Assembly: GCF_905220365.1 (NCBI RefSeq)
Contig: NC_061130.1
Span: forward strand, 11,849,501-11,913,500
From: Vanessa cardui
Lineage: Eukaryota > Arthropoda > Insecta > Lepidoptera > Nymphalidae
Direction: 5' to 3'
DNA length: 64,000 bases
The translations under genes and the position numbers were made by a program. Within the stretch, counting starts at the first letter, position 1; each line of letters opens with the position of its first letter. This document shows, piece by piece, positions 11,201 through 21,777 of the stretch. A model generated the notes under the pieces. That model made no database searches. It saw nothing but the letters and a program-made list of their open reading frames with translations, and was not told the origin of the DNA.

Positions 11201-12367
11201 AATTATATTTCATGTAATACACATTAAAGTACTGATTAATTATCTCAATTCATAACAGTACCAAACATAAATAAGATATTATCCTAACGATTGGAATAAA
11301 TGGGAACAATTAAAATGTATTTTAAAAGTAATTTAAATAATGTATTTGTATGTTCTATAAATGTTTGAAAGGAAAGCTAAGAAATGTAACAGGAAACTCA
11401 CAAAGATAAAAAGCATGTTTTATATATACAGCATATAGATACACTACTTGTATATTACCTACAGAGACTCGCAGGTAATGTACGAGTAGAGAACTCGTAT
11501 AACCTTACATTCAATAAAGCCTTACTGTAAATAAGCATTGGTCGCGTTTGGCGATCTTCCTCCATGAAAGTTGATACTACACAAGTATAGATGCCACTGA
11601 GATCTGTGGTGGGTTTCATTATTTTTATAGCACGGTAGGCCTGTAAGGGCTCATCTGAAACGATGGACAAAATAATTAAATATCGATTTCCTTATTTTAG
11701 GCAGCTAACTTTTTAATAAGAAATTCTCTCATTCGGCTATAACTTTTACGGTATAGCTCCTGAATACCAACATTTTTATTTGTCATATCTTAATTTAAAT
11801 CTTATATTTAGATTTATTTATATAATAACTTTACGAATCTGTTTATTTACTTTTGTCGATAAAAATAAATGCTCGTATTCATGAGCTATATTACTTTGAT
11901 ATTATTTTATTTTCGATGTACAAATATATAAAACGATCAATCCAAAGACCGCTACTACCAAAAAATTTTCAAAATCAATTCAATCGTCTGTATAGATAAT
12001 GCAATGTTATAGGGGGAAAAAAGCGAATTATTATACAATTCGGAAGAAAAAGATACTTTAATATGCTATGGAATTGTTCCATATTGTTCTTTATTTATAA
12101 AAAATCGAACAAATGCATTTCGGAAGTCTGACTTACCAGATATTCTAAAATTTAAGTCGACTCTACCCTTAAGCAATCCTACGACCTGCGGCTTAAGAGG
12201 TGGTATCCATTGGTACACCAGGCTTGCAGATCCGTTGAAGAACCACTTCATCACCAGTCCCTGTGTGGTTGTGTGCGTACTGAACTGACAGTCAAGAACA
12301 ACAAACTCTGTGCCCATTTCAACGAGAGATGGTACTTCTATCCTATCAATATTTACAGCGACACATT
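8145..12367 (-). CDS. Two-Ig-domain surface or secreted protein, partial (5 exons, both ends missing)
   Basis: Exons in order are 12367-12137, 11654-11526, 10405-10291, 9055-8877 and, less surely, 8210-8145. All junctions are GT/AG and phases match (1, 1, 2, 1), giving about 240 residues with no stop. Domain 1 has its first Cys in VVLDCQF, the core Trp in MKWFFNGS and the DLSGIYTC motif with the second Cys. Domain 2 has Cys in TLICVAED and EEYTCTLS and ends ANYTANRTTIYYPG. NGS, NYT and NRT are possible glycosylation sites, fitting an extracellular protein. The layout (W..NG..YQWIPP, then TTDLSGxYTCVVSTF, then YYPG) matches a family of insect two-Ig proteins that I recognise but cannot name. 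The first exon here opens in phase 1, so a signal-peptide exon lies upstream; none was found up to 21.7 kb. No membrane anchor or stop codon was found downstream. Confidence 0.82.
8877..9055 (-). CDS. Ig gene exon: C-terminal half of Ig domain 2
   Basis: 179 bp, acceptor atattttag and donor gtattt, entering in phase 2 and leaving in phase 1. It encodes MDSWGLYSVVTKAVVHDDD, the closing Cys in EEYTCTLS and ANYTANRTTIYYPG. Confidence 0.82.
9212..9485 (+). repeat. Interspersed repeat starting 'aaaaaaccgaccaagtgc'
   Basis: It starts 'aaaaaaccgaccaagtgcaa', contains 'gtgttccgtaccattatcta' and 'gttccagaaatacagcctga', and ends 'acagaaccctaaaaa'. This is a well-known lepidopteran repeat form. The open frames over it are the repeat. 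It sits in the Ig gene intron 9056-10290. Confidence 0.7.
9943..10130 (+). repeat. tRNA-derived SINE, 3' truncated
   Basis: The head 'cgagatggcccagtggctag' and a B-box-like 'gcgggttcaaaccc' are followed by 'ggtgaaggaaaacatcgtga' and end after 'attctgccacat'. It shares the Ig gene intron 9056-10290. Confidence 0.75.
10291..10405 (-). CDS. Ig gene exon: N-terminal half of Ig domain 2
   Basis: 115 bp, with an acceptor of atttttag and a donor of gtaagt. It enters in phase 1 and leaves in phase 2. It encodes SPGKNFHFIQEKK, then TLICVAEDLYPKPEI, which has the Cys and Y-P-x-P pattern of a second Ig domain. It was found only by reading the splice sites; it is too short to stand out as an open frame. 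Confidence 0.78.
10632..10663. repeat. Perfect 14-bp inverted repeat, 4-nt loop
   Basis: The arms AATTCTATGTACAG and CTGTACATAGAATT are separated by TGTC. It lies in the Ig gene intron 10406-11525, with no repeat boundary recognised beside it. Confidence 0.7.
10811..10973. repeat. Two degenerate SINE heads in inverted orientation
   Basis: 10811-10880 is a plus-strand SINE head ('ttcaaacccggactggcacc'). 10911-10973 is a minus-strand head ('gggccatctcggct' at its outer end). Both belong to the tRNA-derived family seen complete at 13604-13910. Confidence 0.6.
11526..11654 (-). CDS. Ig gene exon: C-terminal half of Ig domain 1
   Basis: 129 bp, phase 1 in and out, acceptor gtttcag and donor gtaagg. 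The split codon G|AT gives Asp, producing RISDEPLQAYRA across the join. It carries KPTTDLSGIYTCVVSTF with the second disulfide Cys. Confidence 0.85.
12137..12367 (-). CDS. Ig gene exon: N-terminal half of Ig domain 1
   Basis: 231 bp, phase 1 at both ends. The acceptor is ttcacag and the donor gtaagt. It encodes ECVAVNIDRIEVPSLVEMG, the first disulfide Cys, MKWFFNGS and YQWIPPLKPQ. The open frame runs upstream of the internal Met through the acceptor, so that Met is not the start. Confidence 0.85.
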
Positions 12368-13603
12368 CTGTGAAAATTTACTGATTTTTTATTATATGTA
12401 TTGAATTGTAAATTTATTTATTTCCAGTTGTATTCACATTATTATATAAGTATTTATAAAGGTTAGTCGATAGAACATAATAACAAAAATAATCTTTTTT
12501 TTTAATTTCGAAATGTTGATCGATCAAGAATTTTGTATATATTTTCAATAGAAATGTAAAAATAAATAAAAATAGATTAACAATAGAATAGAAACAAAAA
12601 ATCATGTATCAAATCGAATAACTTACCCTACCCTTATATATATCCAACTTTATTTTTACTACATAAATAAATAAAAAAAAAACTTTCCACGTAGATATAT
12701 TCCATTATGACAAATATTGTTTTGTAAGATATAGTCGAACACACGTCATGAATAATGAATCAAATGTGTACAAAATATGTACCGGCAATACAAACAAGCT
12801 TTTAGTAGAATTGGTCTTTTTTCATATTCTTTATTCATTAGTTACGAGCTTTATGAGTAACGATAGTGCATTAGATATTGTCTTTTAGTATCTTGGTTCA
12901 ATGATTATGTGAATGATTCATTTAGTTTTTAAATCTCAAAACAGTTATTGTGTTATGATTTTAATCATTTATCAAGATCATCGAATACAGAATTTCAAAA
13001 ATGGAAAGTTGACAAATTTGCATTTCCAATTTTTCTATGAACATTATGTATGTATATGAGAAAAAAAAACTATATAATTATCAGTGTCTAATAAAAATTA
13101 TATAGAATTGAACCTGGGTTAATTATTTGTATATAATTAACTTAACAAGTAATAGAGAACGAGAAAAACAAACGATAATCAAATCACGAGTTGAAGAGAA
13201 AATTAGAAAAAGTTGACAAACTAATCCTAAAAGTTTTACAAGCTTTTATTTTATTACGTTAATAATGTGAACACAACGTACAATTTATAATGGATTACAC
13301 ACGAGCACTCAGCAAGAGGAACACGATCTTCGTATACTCCATTGTATTACATAGCAAGTTATTTAAGTTCGTGTAAAAAAATCAACCAATTCGAACTATA
13401 CCAGTCATGCTGGTCGAATCGTAGCGACTGAACTTAATATAATCGTGGTACTCTCTGCGCATGCGTATCAGCCTGTTGATTTACTTCACAAATAATGTTT
13501 ATCATTATTTTTGTATAGGATGCTCGCACATTATTATCATAATTTGATAAACATAACAATATCCCGCTAGCGAATTTATAATACCGATTTACGTTGTGAC
13601 AAA

Positions 13604-13910
13604 GCCGAGATGGCCCAGTGGTTAGAACGCGTGCATCTTAACCGATGATTGCGGGTTCAAACCCAGGCAAGCACCGCTGATTCATGTGCTTAATTTGTCT
13701 TTCTAATTCATCTCGTGCTCAGCGGTGAAGGAAAACATCGTGAGGAAACCTGCATGTGACAAATTTCAAAAAGAAAATCTGCCACATGTGTATTCCACCA
13801 ACCCGCATTGGAACAGCGTGGTGGAACATGTTCCAAACCTTCTCCTCAAAGGGAGAGGAGGCCTTTGGCCCAGCAGTGGGAATTTACAAGCTGATGTTGT
13901 TGTGACAAAG
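13604..13910 (+). repeat. Full-length tRNA-derived SINE with target-site duplication
   Basis: The copy runs from the tRNA-like head 'ccgagatggcccagtggtta', with B-box-like 'gcgggttcaaaccc', through 'ttctcctcaaagggagagga' to 'cccagcagtgggaatttaca' and a short GTT tail. The direct repeat TTGTGACAAAG flanks it at 13594-13604 and 13900-13910. Homology to a butterfly SINE family (Metulj-like) is from memory. Confidence 0.88.
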
Positions 13911-14189
13911 CTAGGGCACATATAAGATAGCTTACAAACCTTATAATTAACAATTTATTATTATATACATTATTGTTGAATACATAGACATCAGGCTATT
14001 ATTATTTTGAAATACTTTTTGTCAAAGGTGGCTTGGAGGATATTGTTGAAGCAGTAAGACCGCTTTTCCAAACAATTGTATCTGAACTTAGTTTTATATT
14101 TGAGTGTTTGTAAATATTGCTGTTTCAATATCTTTTTTGCTTATTTTTTTTGTATGAATTAAGAAAAAATTAAGCATTCCTTACATCTC

Positions 14190-14345
14190 CGATGGAACCA
14201 AGATGTTACGTCTTATTCAAACACTGACTCACTCACTCTTCAAACCAGCGAACAACACACTGAGTACCTACTGTACTTTGGCGGTAAAATATCTGGTGAT
14301 TGGGTGGTACCTACCCAAACAGGATTGCACAAAGCTCTACCATCA
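14190..14345 (+). repeat. Family A repeat, 3' portion
   Basis: It contains 'aaccaagatgttacgtctta', 'ctcactcttcaaacc', 'gtggtacctacccaaacagg' and 'cacaaagctctaccatc'. The open frame here is the repeat. Confidence 0.7.
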
Positions 14346-14432
14346 ATTAAAGTGTTGTCTGTATACAACTTTGATTGATGATTCGGTTTGAAAATTAGAA
14401 ATTATCGACTTTTCACAACTTTTTTTTTTCTT

Positions 14433-14655
14433 TTGAGACAACATCACATACATTACTCTGATCCCAATGTACGTAGCTAAAGCACTTGTGTTATGGAAAA
14501 TAAGAAGTAACGACGGTACCACAAACACCCAGACCTAAGACAACATAGAAAACTAAAGATAATCTACATTGACTCGACCGGGAATCGAACCCGGGACCTC
14601 GGAGTGACGTACCCATGAAAACCGGTGTACACACCACTCGACCACAGAGGTCGTC
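14433..14655 (-). repeat. Second tRNA-derived SINE family, full-length copy 1
   Basis: On the minus strand the head reads 'cctctgtggtcgagtggtgt' with an A-box-like core, then a B box 'gggttcgattcccgg', a ~130 bp body ('accgtcgttacttctta') and an A-rich end (aaaagaaaaaaa). A copy in the same orientation lies at 59057-59280, and the two align along their whole length. The head is not a functional tRNA: the cloverleaf is not kept and the sequence continues without a terminator. Confidence 0.85.
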
Positions 14656-15234
14656 AACTACTATGTTACGACATACAAACTACTACTACAAGCAACTACT
14701 ATTAAAATATCAGCAAACTAAACAAATACTTTAAATATGTACTCGTATGTATTCTATAAATAAGTTATCTCTATAAATTAATGTTTTATTCTTTACAAAA
14801 TAAAAAAGGCTACTACATACAACTGCTAGTTAATAATAGAAAAAATAATGGTGTCGATAAAGTTAGAATATTGTTTCATACGTTTTAATATTTGACAAGG
14901 CGAGGTGGGCAGAACGCTTGCTGACCCGCGACCTAGCTCCAGGGCTGCCTGCGTTTAAATTATCGAAGACCAAGTTTATTGTGAAAATCTCAATAATATC
15001 ACCTTCATAAATTAACATCAGCTATACACCTCATAAATGAGAATATACATCGAAATAATTCCAGTAATATAATAGTCAATAATTATTTAAATTGAGAGTA
15101 CTTTTAACATTGTTACTACTATTAAAATATCACCAAACTATACAAATACTTTGAATACATATTCGTATGTATTCTATAAATAGGTTACCTCTATAAATGA
15201 ATGTTTTTTACTGTTCGGATTAATCCCGCCTGCT

Positions 15235-15527
15235 GAATTTCACCTTCGGACATCTCGTCAAAATTCGAAATTTCACCCGCACCACTTCGATGCCCGAAAA
15301 TCCACAACAGCGCGATTTCTAAGACATTTTTTGCCTCGCACAACCACTTTGTGGAACCAACTTTTGCCGGCGGTTCTTCCGAACCCCTTCGACATGGGAA
15401 CCTTCAAGAAAAGAGCGTACTCCTTTCTTAAAGGCCGGCAACGCACCTGCAAGCCCCCTGGTGTTACAGGTGGTAGTCACTTTCCATGAGGTGAGCCTCG
15501 TGCTCGTTTGCCACCTGTGTCATAAAA
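15235..15527 (-). repeat. Repeat family D (~250-290 bp)
   Basis: It carries 'aaccaacttttgccggcggt', 'aagaaaagagcgtactcctt', 'ggccggcaacgcacctgcaa' and 'agtcactttccatgaggtg'. A copy in the opposite orientation is at 33183-33432. Confidence 0.75.
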
Positions 15528-16204
15528 AAAACATTAACACAAAGAGTTGTCATGTCGTTACGCACTACCGATAACTTTCATTTGTTTTTATTTTTGCATT
15601 CGCTTTTTGTGGCTAAACTATAATGCAGTAGATTTATAAAAATGATGATCAATTTTTCCATGGCTTAAAAATAGCACAAACATTTTCCTCTAAATACGAA
15701 ATGCTGCTTGTGTTTTTTTAATGAAAATCAATTTTTATATATGTTTGTTATCAGCGAATGGATCTAATCCAAAATTAATTTAAGTTAATATTTCAGCGAC
15801 GTTTTTCATTATTTACTTTTAATATTATATACTCGAGATAAAATATTGTTTATATATACTAAGCTTATAAACATTTTGATATTTAGCGCTATAAAGTTTC
15901 ATTGCATATAAAATCGAAGTTGAAACAAATTCTGCACTCGTCGCGCCTCTAATCCAATTTTCATATATGTTCCCATAGAGCGACGGACAGCAAGCGCCCC
16001 TGCCGCATACTGAGAACTTTACTTTTTAATAATAAAGTGCTATAGCGGCTAAAGTTCAATAAAACAGCGTCGACCAATAGATATCCACTTTAGAATAAGT
16101 AAGTATTTCATTCTGAACTAAAGTACCGTTCTTTATTTTACGTAGCTCGTTGATGTAGTTAACCCTGGCTTAACCCATTGTGAAAATTGTTCTGGTTTTG
16201 TACA

Positions 16205-16310
16205 CACTCATCAGATACTCTATCGCTGAGCAATAATAGTTATTTTTGTAATCTAGGTTCCCAAGATTGGTGGCGCTTAGACTAAAGGAATGGTTAATAT
16301 CTCTTAAAAC
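16205..16310 (-). repeat. Degenerate family A fragment
   Basis: It keeps 'actcatcagatactctatcg' and 'gttcccaagattggtggcgc' with the middle deleted. The flanking stretch 15530-18780 is AT-rich, with no gene or further repeat that I can support. Confidence 0.5.
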
Positions 16311-18779
16311 GTCAATTTCGTCATGTAACTATATCACATAATTAAAAAACTATAAGGACTTTGATCTGTTTATGAAGTTTCGGTAACCGCTTGAAGTTTG
16401 AAAGCGAACAGTGTCACAATCTCGTGTATCAGAAAGCAGGGAAAGACGTTTTGCCGACATCGGATCTCTCTCCGATCGTGTCAGATTACCGTTAGACTAT
16501 GACACTAAGGAAGTATATAGTACACTATCATATAATATTTCCAAGTACTATATACTATTAATTATATGTATAGGCTATGCTCTATTATCAACAGCGACCG
16601 TTGTTGAATCAGTTAAAACGTCATTAATTAACCATTTCAGTTCCAAAACTTTGAAGTATTAATAACAACTTAATTTATTATATCTGTAAGGTTTATAGCC
16701 TTATAGTACGTAACTCTGTTACCTCTTCAAGCTTAAACTGCTTTACAGATTTTGATGAAATTTGGTATGAAAATGGTTTTAGAGCAAAGGTAAGGCCAAT
16801 CTTCACTCTTCGAAGGTGTGAAATGGAAGTTGACAGTTTCATTGCATTAAGTAAAATTTTATAAATTTCGCGCGGATAATGCCGCAGGAACTAGTAGTAG
16901 TACTTTTGAAGTGCATGAAATGAAATTATGTAATGTTAGTCCAGGGATTCAGACTAACAAAATAAATTTTCATCTGTTTTCTTATTTTTAAATTTATTTA
17001 ACAAGAAATAGTCAAATACCGTTTGAAACACATAAAAGGAATATTAATTTTTTTTTTACTTAAAATAATAATTTATGTACTTATTAACATTAACAAATCA
17101 CAAATTAGATACGTACACAAAAATATATATAAAATTACATTCTCAAAAGCAAAAGCTAAAAATATGCTAAATTATCTTCAATTACAAATATAAATTAATT
17201 ATAAGAATTAATTTAAGTATTGCCGATAGAAAGGCACGGGTAAGATTTTTTAATAAGTTAAAATATTTAATTCTTGCACACATGACATCCCTGGGGTATT
17301 GAAAAGTTTACATATTATTAACAAAATGCTATACTAGTGGCCGTTCAATAAAACTACCCTCGTCAATTTATGCTCGCATTAGGATAACTAACAACGGCCG
17401 CGAGTTACGTCTGTATGTTACTGTAAACGTGGTACGATGCTAGTGTTAATTTTTTAGAAATCAAATGTTTATACCTATATGTATTTGCATATATTAAAAA
17501 CATACAAGTACAATGTAATATTATTTAAAAATTTAGATGAATTATTGTAATGAAATGGCTTTTTTAATAGACAAATTCAGAAATTTAACACTCAATAATT
17601 TATTGATTTAATTTTGAATAATATTATGGACCAAGTATGTATAATACATAATAAGTACCAACTTAATCTAAGCGTGTAAGCTGAAACGATTTTATACACT
17701 TTCGATATTACGTTACACAACTTCAAAGTTCATCACCTTAACTTAAACCTAACTTTAGAGATGTGATTCGATAAAGTTCTATTAATTTAACAGAAAAATA
17801 CAGGAATTTGTTACATATCATAATTATTTAAATTATACCGATATAACTATTCTACCGAATTTGAGGAAATTTGGTATGAAGCAAGCCGCTTCACATGTGG
17901 AAAAGCCACGAGCAAACAATAGCTTTTTTTTATTAATATTATCATATTTATTTATATAAAAAGGATTATATTTAATAAGTAAGTTATTTAATATTAGTTA
18001 AATAAATGATTTAATAATGTATGTCAAAGTGTATCAAAATTATGATATGAAAATATTTCGTGCTACACGCAGGCCCTATATCACGACATTTTAAAGTCAC
18101 AAATTTTGAATTTTAATTGACGTCGCAATGCAAAACCTTGTTTATAATTTTGTAAACTACTTACAGTCACACAAATTAAATACTGGCAGGGTATTTGGTT
18201 GATTATAAATTTAATATTAAAACGTCATAAGTTATTCTATTCACTGTTAAGAAAGAAATCCTTTCAATTCCAAAAACTTTTTTTAAATTATTTTACTTAA
18301 AGGAATTATATAAAGCTAAAATATACAGTCGAAAAATAACACAACCTCATATAGCGATTAAGTTTTTCGCTCGTATGTATGCATTGTAGAGGCTTCCACT
18401 TACAGAGGCTGTTCTATTTTTCCTAAGCAAATAAAAATTGTCAATGATCTGAATCTAAAATTATTTTTTCAATTATAAATGCTCAAGCCTCGTCCACGAC
18501 AACTGTATAGTGTCATTCCACCCTGAATTAGCTTGAATTATGAAAACGATTGCTACTCAAAGAAAATCCATAGTTCCCCTCATATGTAATTACGGTCTAC
18601 GAGCCAACAATAGCCACTCGTTTAAGATTCACTTTAATTTGAGCTTTTATATGGACAATATCATTCGTTCATTTATAGATACTTTATTATGAGTGAACTG
18701 TATTCATTCATTCCATTCGTAAGTATAAGAGAAATGTACTTAAAATTTGCTTAGGTATACATTTTATTTAAAAGTGGAA

Positions 18780-19080
18780 GTCTGTTTCATCGAATCTGAT
18801 GCTAATTTTCGTTTTATCGATGCCGAAGTTGAAAAAACAGAATGAACTGGCCACATTGAGCCACGTCCACATCTCCCCCACAAAAAAGTTTGAGGGCTTT
18901 AATTTAGCTCGCTGTTAATTCGTACACGACTGATTCAAAGGCATTGTCGGCCATTATTGAAAGCGTAAATTGTCAAACAGATGCTGCGAACGACTTCGGT
19001 TACGTCCTGCCTGTTTTAAAACGCAATGAAAATTTTATCGACAACGTCATGGATACATGTGTAAATGGAAGAGCAAACAC
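18780..19080. other. GC-richer island without a recognised product
   Basis: About 300 bp of balanced base composition stand out from AT-rich flanks. The plus strand is open for 64 codons without a plausible ATG. The minus strand has ATG frames of 17 and 34 codons, the longer beginning MWTWLNVASSFCFF. It could be a promoter or 5' UTR exon of the Ig gene, but no suitable donor in the needed phase was found. Confidence 0.25.
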
Positions 19081-19878
19081 GACATTTATTAATATTCACA
19101 AATATTTATTTAATAGTTTCATAATCGACTTACATTAACACTTCAACTAAATTAAATTATAATCATCATAGTATAAATAAATTCAAGAGCGCTGGATTAG
19201 TTTTCGCCCAGCAATTCTGTCACCATTCAATGCGATTATGCATAGCCATTTTTATTTTTTTTTATCTTGTACAATTACAACCTTAATGTAAATACATTAT
19301 GTAAATTAAAATAGACATAAATAATTTATAATAAATCTAATATTCGAGTAACGCTCTTAAAAATTCATACATCAAAAATATATATAGTTTTGTATGTTAT
19401 AGCAATGTCATACACATTTTACACAAATATATAATAATATTATAATCGCTAACATAATCGATGTCTTCATGGTCATGGTCTTCTTAGGGATCCTTTAGGA
19501 TTGGAGCTCATTCTACTTCGCTATTCCAACGCATGTCTTCGCATGTAAATGTGGCAGAATTGATTCCTAAACACGCATGCTACCTGACAATTTTTCCGTT
19601 GCCGTAAATAAATTATAATGAGGACGAATTAAGGACATGAAATTCATTGGTGCTTGAACGCAAAGGCATGAATGGGTTAGTAAATAGGTTGAAAATAAAT
19701 GAAATCAAAATCTTGTTACATATAATATTTTTGTATGTGTGTATATTTCACTTAGCTACTTCTACAAGTCTAGTAGGATTTGTTGTTTCTTTTAGTAAAT
19801 GAGAGAATTGATTCAAAGAATTGGACGGTTATTTTGCTATATTTGAATAATTTTTCCGTATGTGTTTATGCTGATAGA

Positions 19879-20195
19879 GCTGAGATGGCCCAGTGGTTAG
19901 AACGCGTGCATCTTACCCGATAATTGCGGGTTCAAACCCAGGCAAGGACCACTATATATATATGTGCTTAATTTATGTTTTTAATTCATCTCCTGCTCGG
20001 CGATGAAGGAAAACATCGTGAGGAAACCTGCATGTGTCTAATTTCATGGAAATTCTACCACATGTGCATTCCACCAACTCGCATTGGAACAGCGTGGTGG
20101 AAAATGTTCCAAACCCTCTCCTTAATGGAAGAGGAGGCCTTATCTCAGCAGTGGGAAATGTACAGGCTGTTACTTTACTTTTTTTACTTTATGTA
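19879..20195 (+). repeat. tRNA-derived SINE, near full length
   Basis: The head 'gctgagatggcccagtggtt' is followed by a B-box-like 'gcgggttcaaaccc', 'gatgaaggaaaacatcgtga' and 'ccaactcgcattggaacagc'; it ends in a TTTACTT-rich tail. No clear target-site duplication. The open frame over it is the repeat. Confidence 0.8.
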
Positions 20196-20696
20196 GGCAA
20201 CTCTTAAACGGTTGGACTGACTTAGTTGAACTTTTTTGAGATGATAGTTTAGAGTAGACCCGATTGATGGCGACGTGATTGGGAAGTAAATAAAATAAAT
20301 TATCTTACTTATTTCACCGGGATGATGTCGGGATGGAGAGCTAGCATAATTATTACAAATGTTAATTTTATTTATATCCCTTGAATTGTTTAAGATATAT
20401 TAATGATGTATATACATTTGGAATAAGTTAAAAAGCAGCTATTTAATCCTTAAGTGCTTAACGATTTCGGCGGGCTCCTCGTGAAACTTCAATAAATGAT
20501 TAATTGGTCAATTTTTCACGAGTCACTCTTGTGCGATGTTAAAAGATGTTTCTAATGTTACTCACATTAAATAGAAATGGAAATGTGTTCGCCAGAATAC
20601 GCTGAGCTGATGAGCTATGAATAATAAATAATTCTTGCTTTCTTATTTTCGCTTAATTGATAGTCAATATTTATTAAATCTGTCTACTTTTAATAA

Positions 20697-20800
20697 AAAT
20701 CTACCATGTGTATCTAGTCAATTGGAGCAGCGTGGTTGAATTAGCTCCAAGCTTCCACCAAGGAAAATAAGGCCTTGGCGAACCAATGGGCATTTAGAGG
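20697..20800 (+). repeat. SINE tail fragment
   Basis: It retains 'attggagcagcgtggttgaa' and 'ccaatgggcatttagaggct', from the 3' half of the SINE. Confidence 0.5.
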
Positions 20801-21289
20801 CTTTTATAGTATTTATTAAATAACATAACTTATTAAAATTACATAACATTTTTATTCATAAATAATCTAAAAATCCTTTCAGAAAACTAATAGATATTTT
20901 TTTAGTTCTATTTATTTCAAGAGCGAAATCATATTATTTTTTGTGAATACCATGATTGTAGTTATTTTTGCTGTAATTCCCGAAACAATAGGTCGAATTG
21001 ATTTTGAATTTAGCATAGTTACACCTTTCGCAACGTAGACACTCACTAATAAAGGATACTTTGCATCAATTGTAACGAAGTTGAGACAGACAGCTTGTCA
21101 ATAAATAAAAATAATTAGTGGCCCGTAACACGTAACACGGCTTCACACGTGTGACATCATTTAATTTTTTACATATTTACCTTATTTACATACTTCTGTT
21201 GCTTTTTTCCGATATTTAACAATTGTCGTTCTATTTAAACCAATTTACACAAAAACTTTAATAAATCATATACACAAACCTTCCTTATG

Positions 21290-21425
21290 AATCTGTCTGC
21301 CTATTAGTGAAAACCGTATGAAAATCCTTTTAGTAGTTTTGGAGTTAATCGCGAAGATACAGACAGACGCGGCCGGGGGACATTGTTTTATATGTAGTGA
21401 CTAACAAGCCTAGCTACGCGTTGTT
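21290..21425 (+). repeat. Retroelement tail fragment
   Basis: 'aaaaccgtatgaaaatcctt', 'tagttttggagttaatcgcg' and 'atacagacagacgcggc' are typical of degenerate lepidopteran non-LTR 3' tails. It lies 3' of the lipase stop. Confidence 0.45.
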
Positions 21426-21707
21426 CGTTATACGCTAAATCATATTGTATGATAATATTTAGGCAAAACCATCCCTGAAACACGCTGAACATAATAGTAC
21501 AAATTTTATATGAAAATATTCACCGGATTTTGCGAAATTCGAGTACAAATAAATACAGCGATGTTTTTGAAGATATACATTATACACATATATTTTTTTA
21601 TCACTGAGTAGGAGGTGATTAGGTCAAATCAATGGAGACATGGAGTTTAACTATATATGCGCGAAACAATATTTATAATAAAATACAGACGCATAATTTA
21701 TGTATTA

Positions 21708-21777
21708 TTAAAGACCTTCTCTTCCAATGCCATAAGGTGATTCAGATCTAGTCACGAGATAGTAATTTCCTGGACGC
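21708..21777 (-). CDS. Lipase exon 8: C-terminus and stop
   Basis: 70 bp, acceptor ttgattacag. It encodes RPGNYYLVTRSESPYGIGR, then EGL and TAA. The GxYYLxT motif is the usual final beta strand of insect lipases. A TATAAA-type polyadenylation hexamer follows about 30 nt after the stop, which is weak evidence. Confidence 0.88.

Noticed and set aside
12414..12720. Signal-peptide exon for the Ig gene just upstream, at the gtaagt donor near 12622
   Set aside because: The frame from the nearby minus-strand ATG meets a stop before the donor. The hydrophobic 63-codon frame at 12414-12605 is T-rich low-complexity with no fitting donor.
14571..14655. A tRNA gene, from the B box 'gggttcgattcccgg'
   Set aside because: There is no complete cloverleaf and the sequence continues into a SINE body. 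A second copy with the same body exists at 59057-59280.
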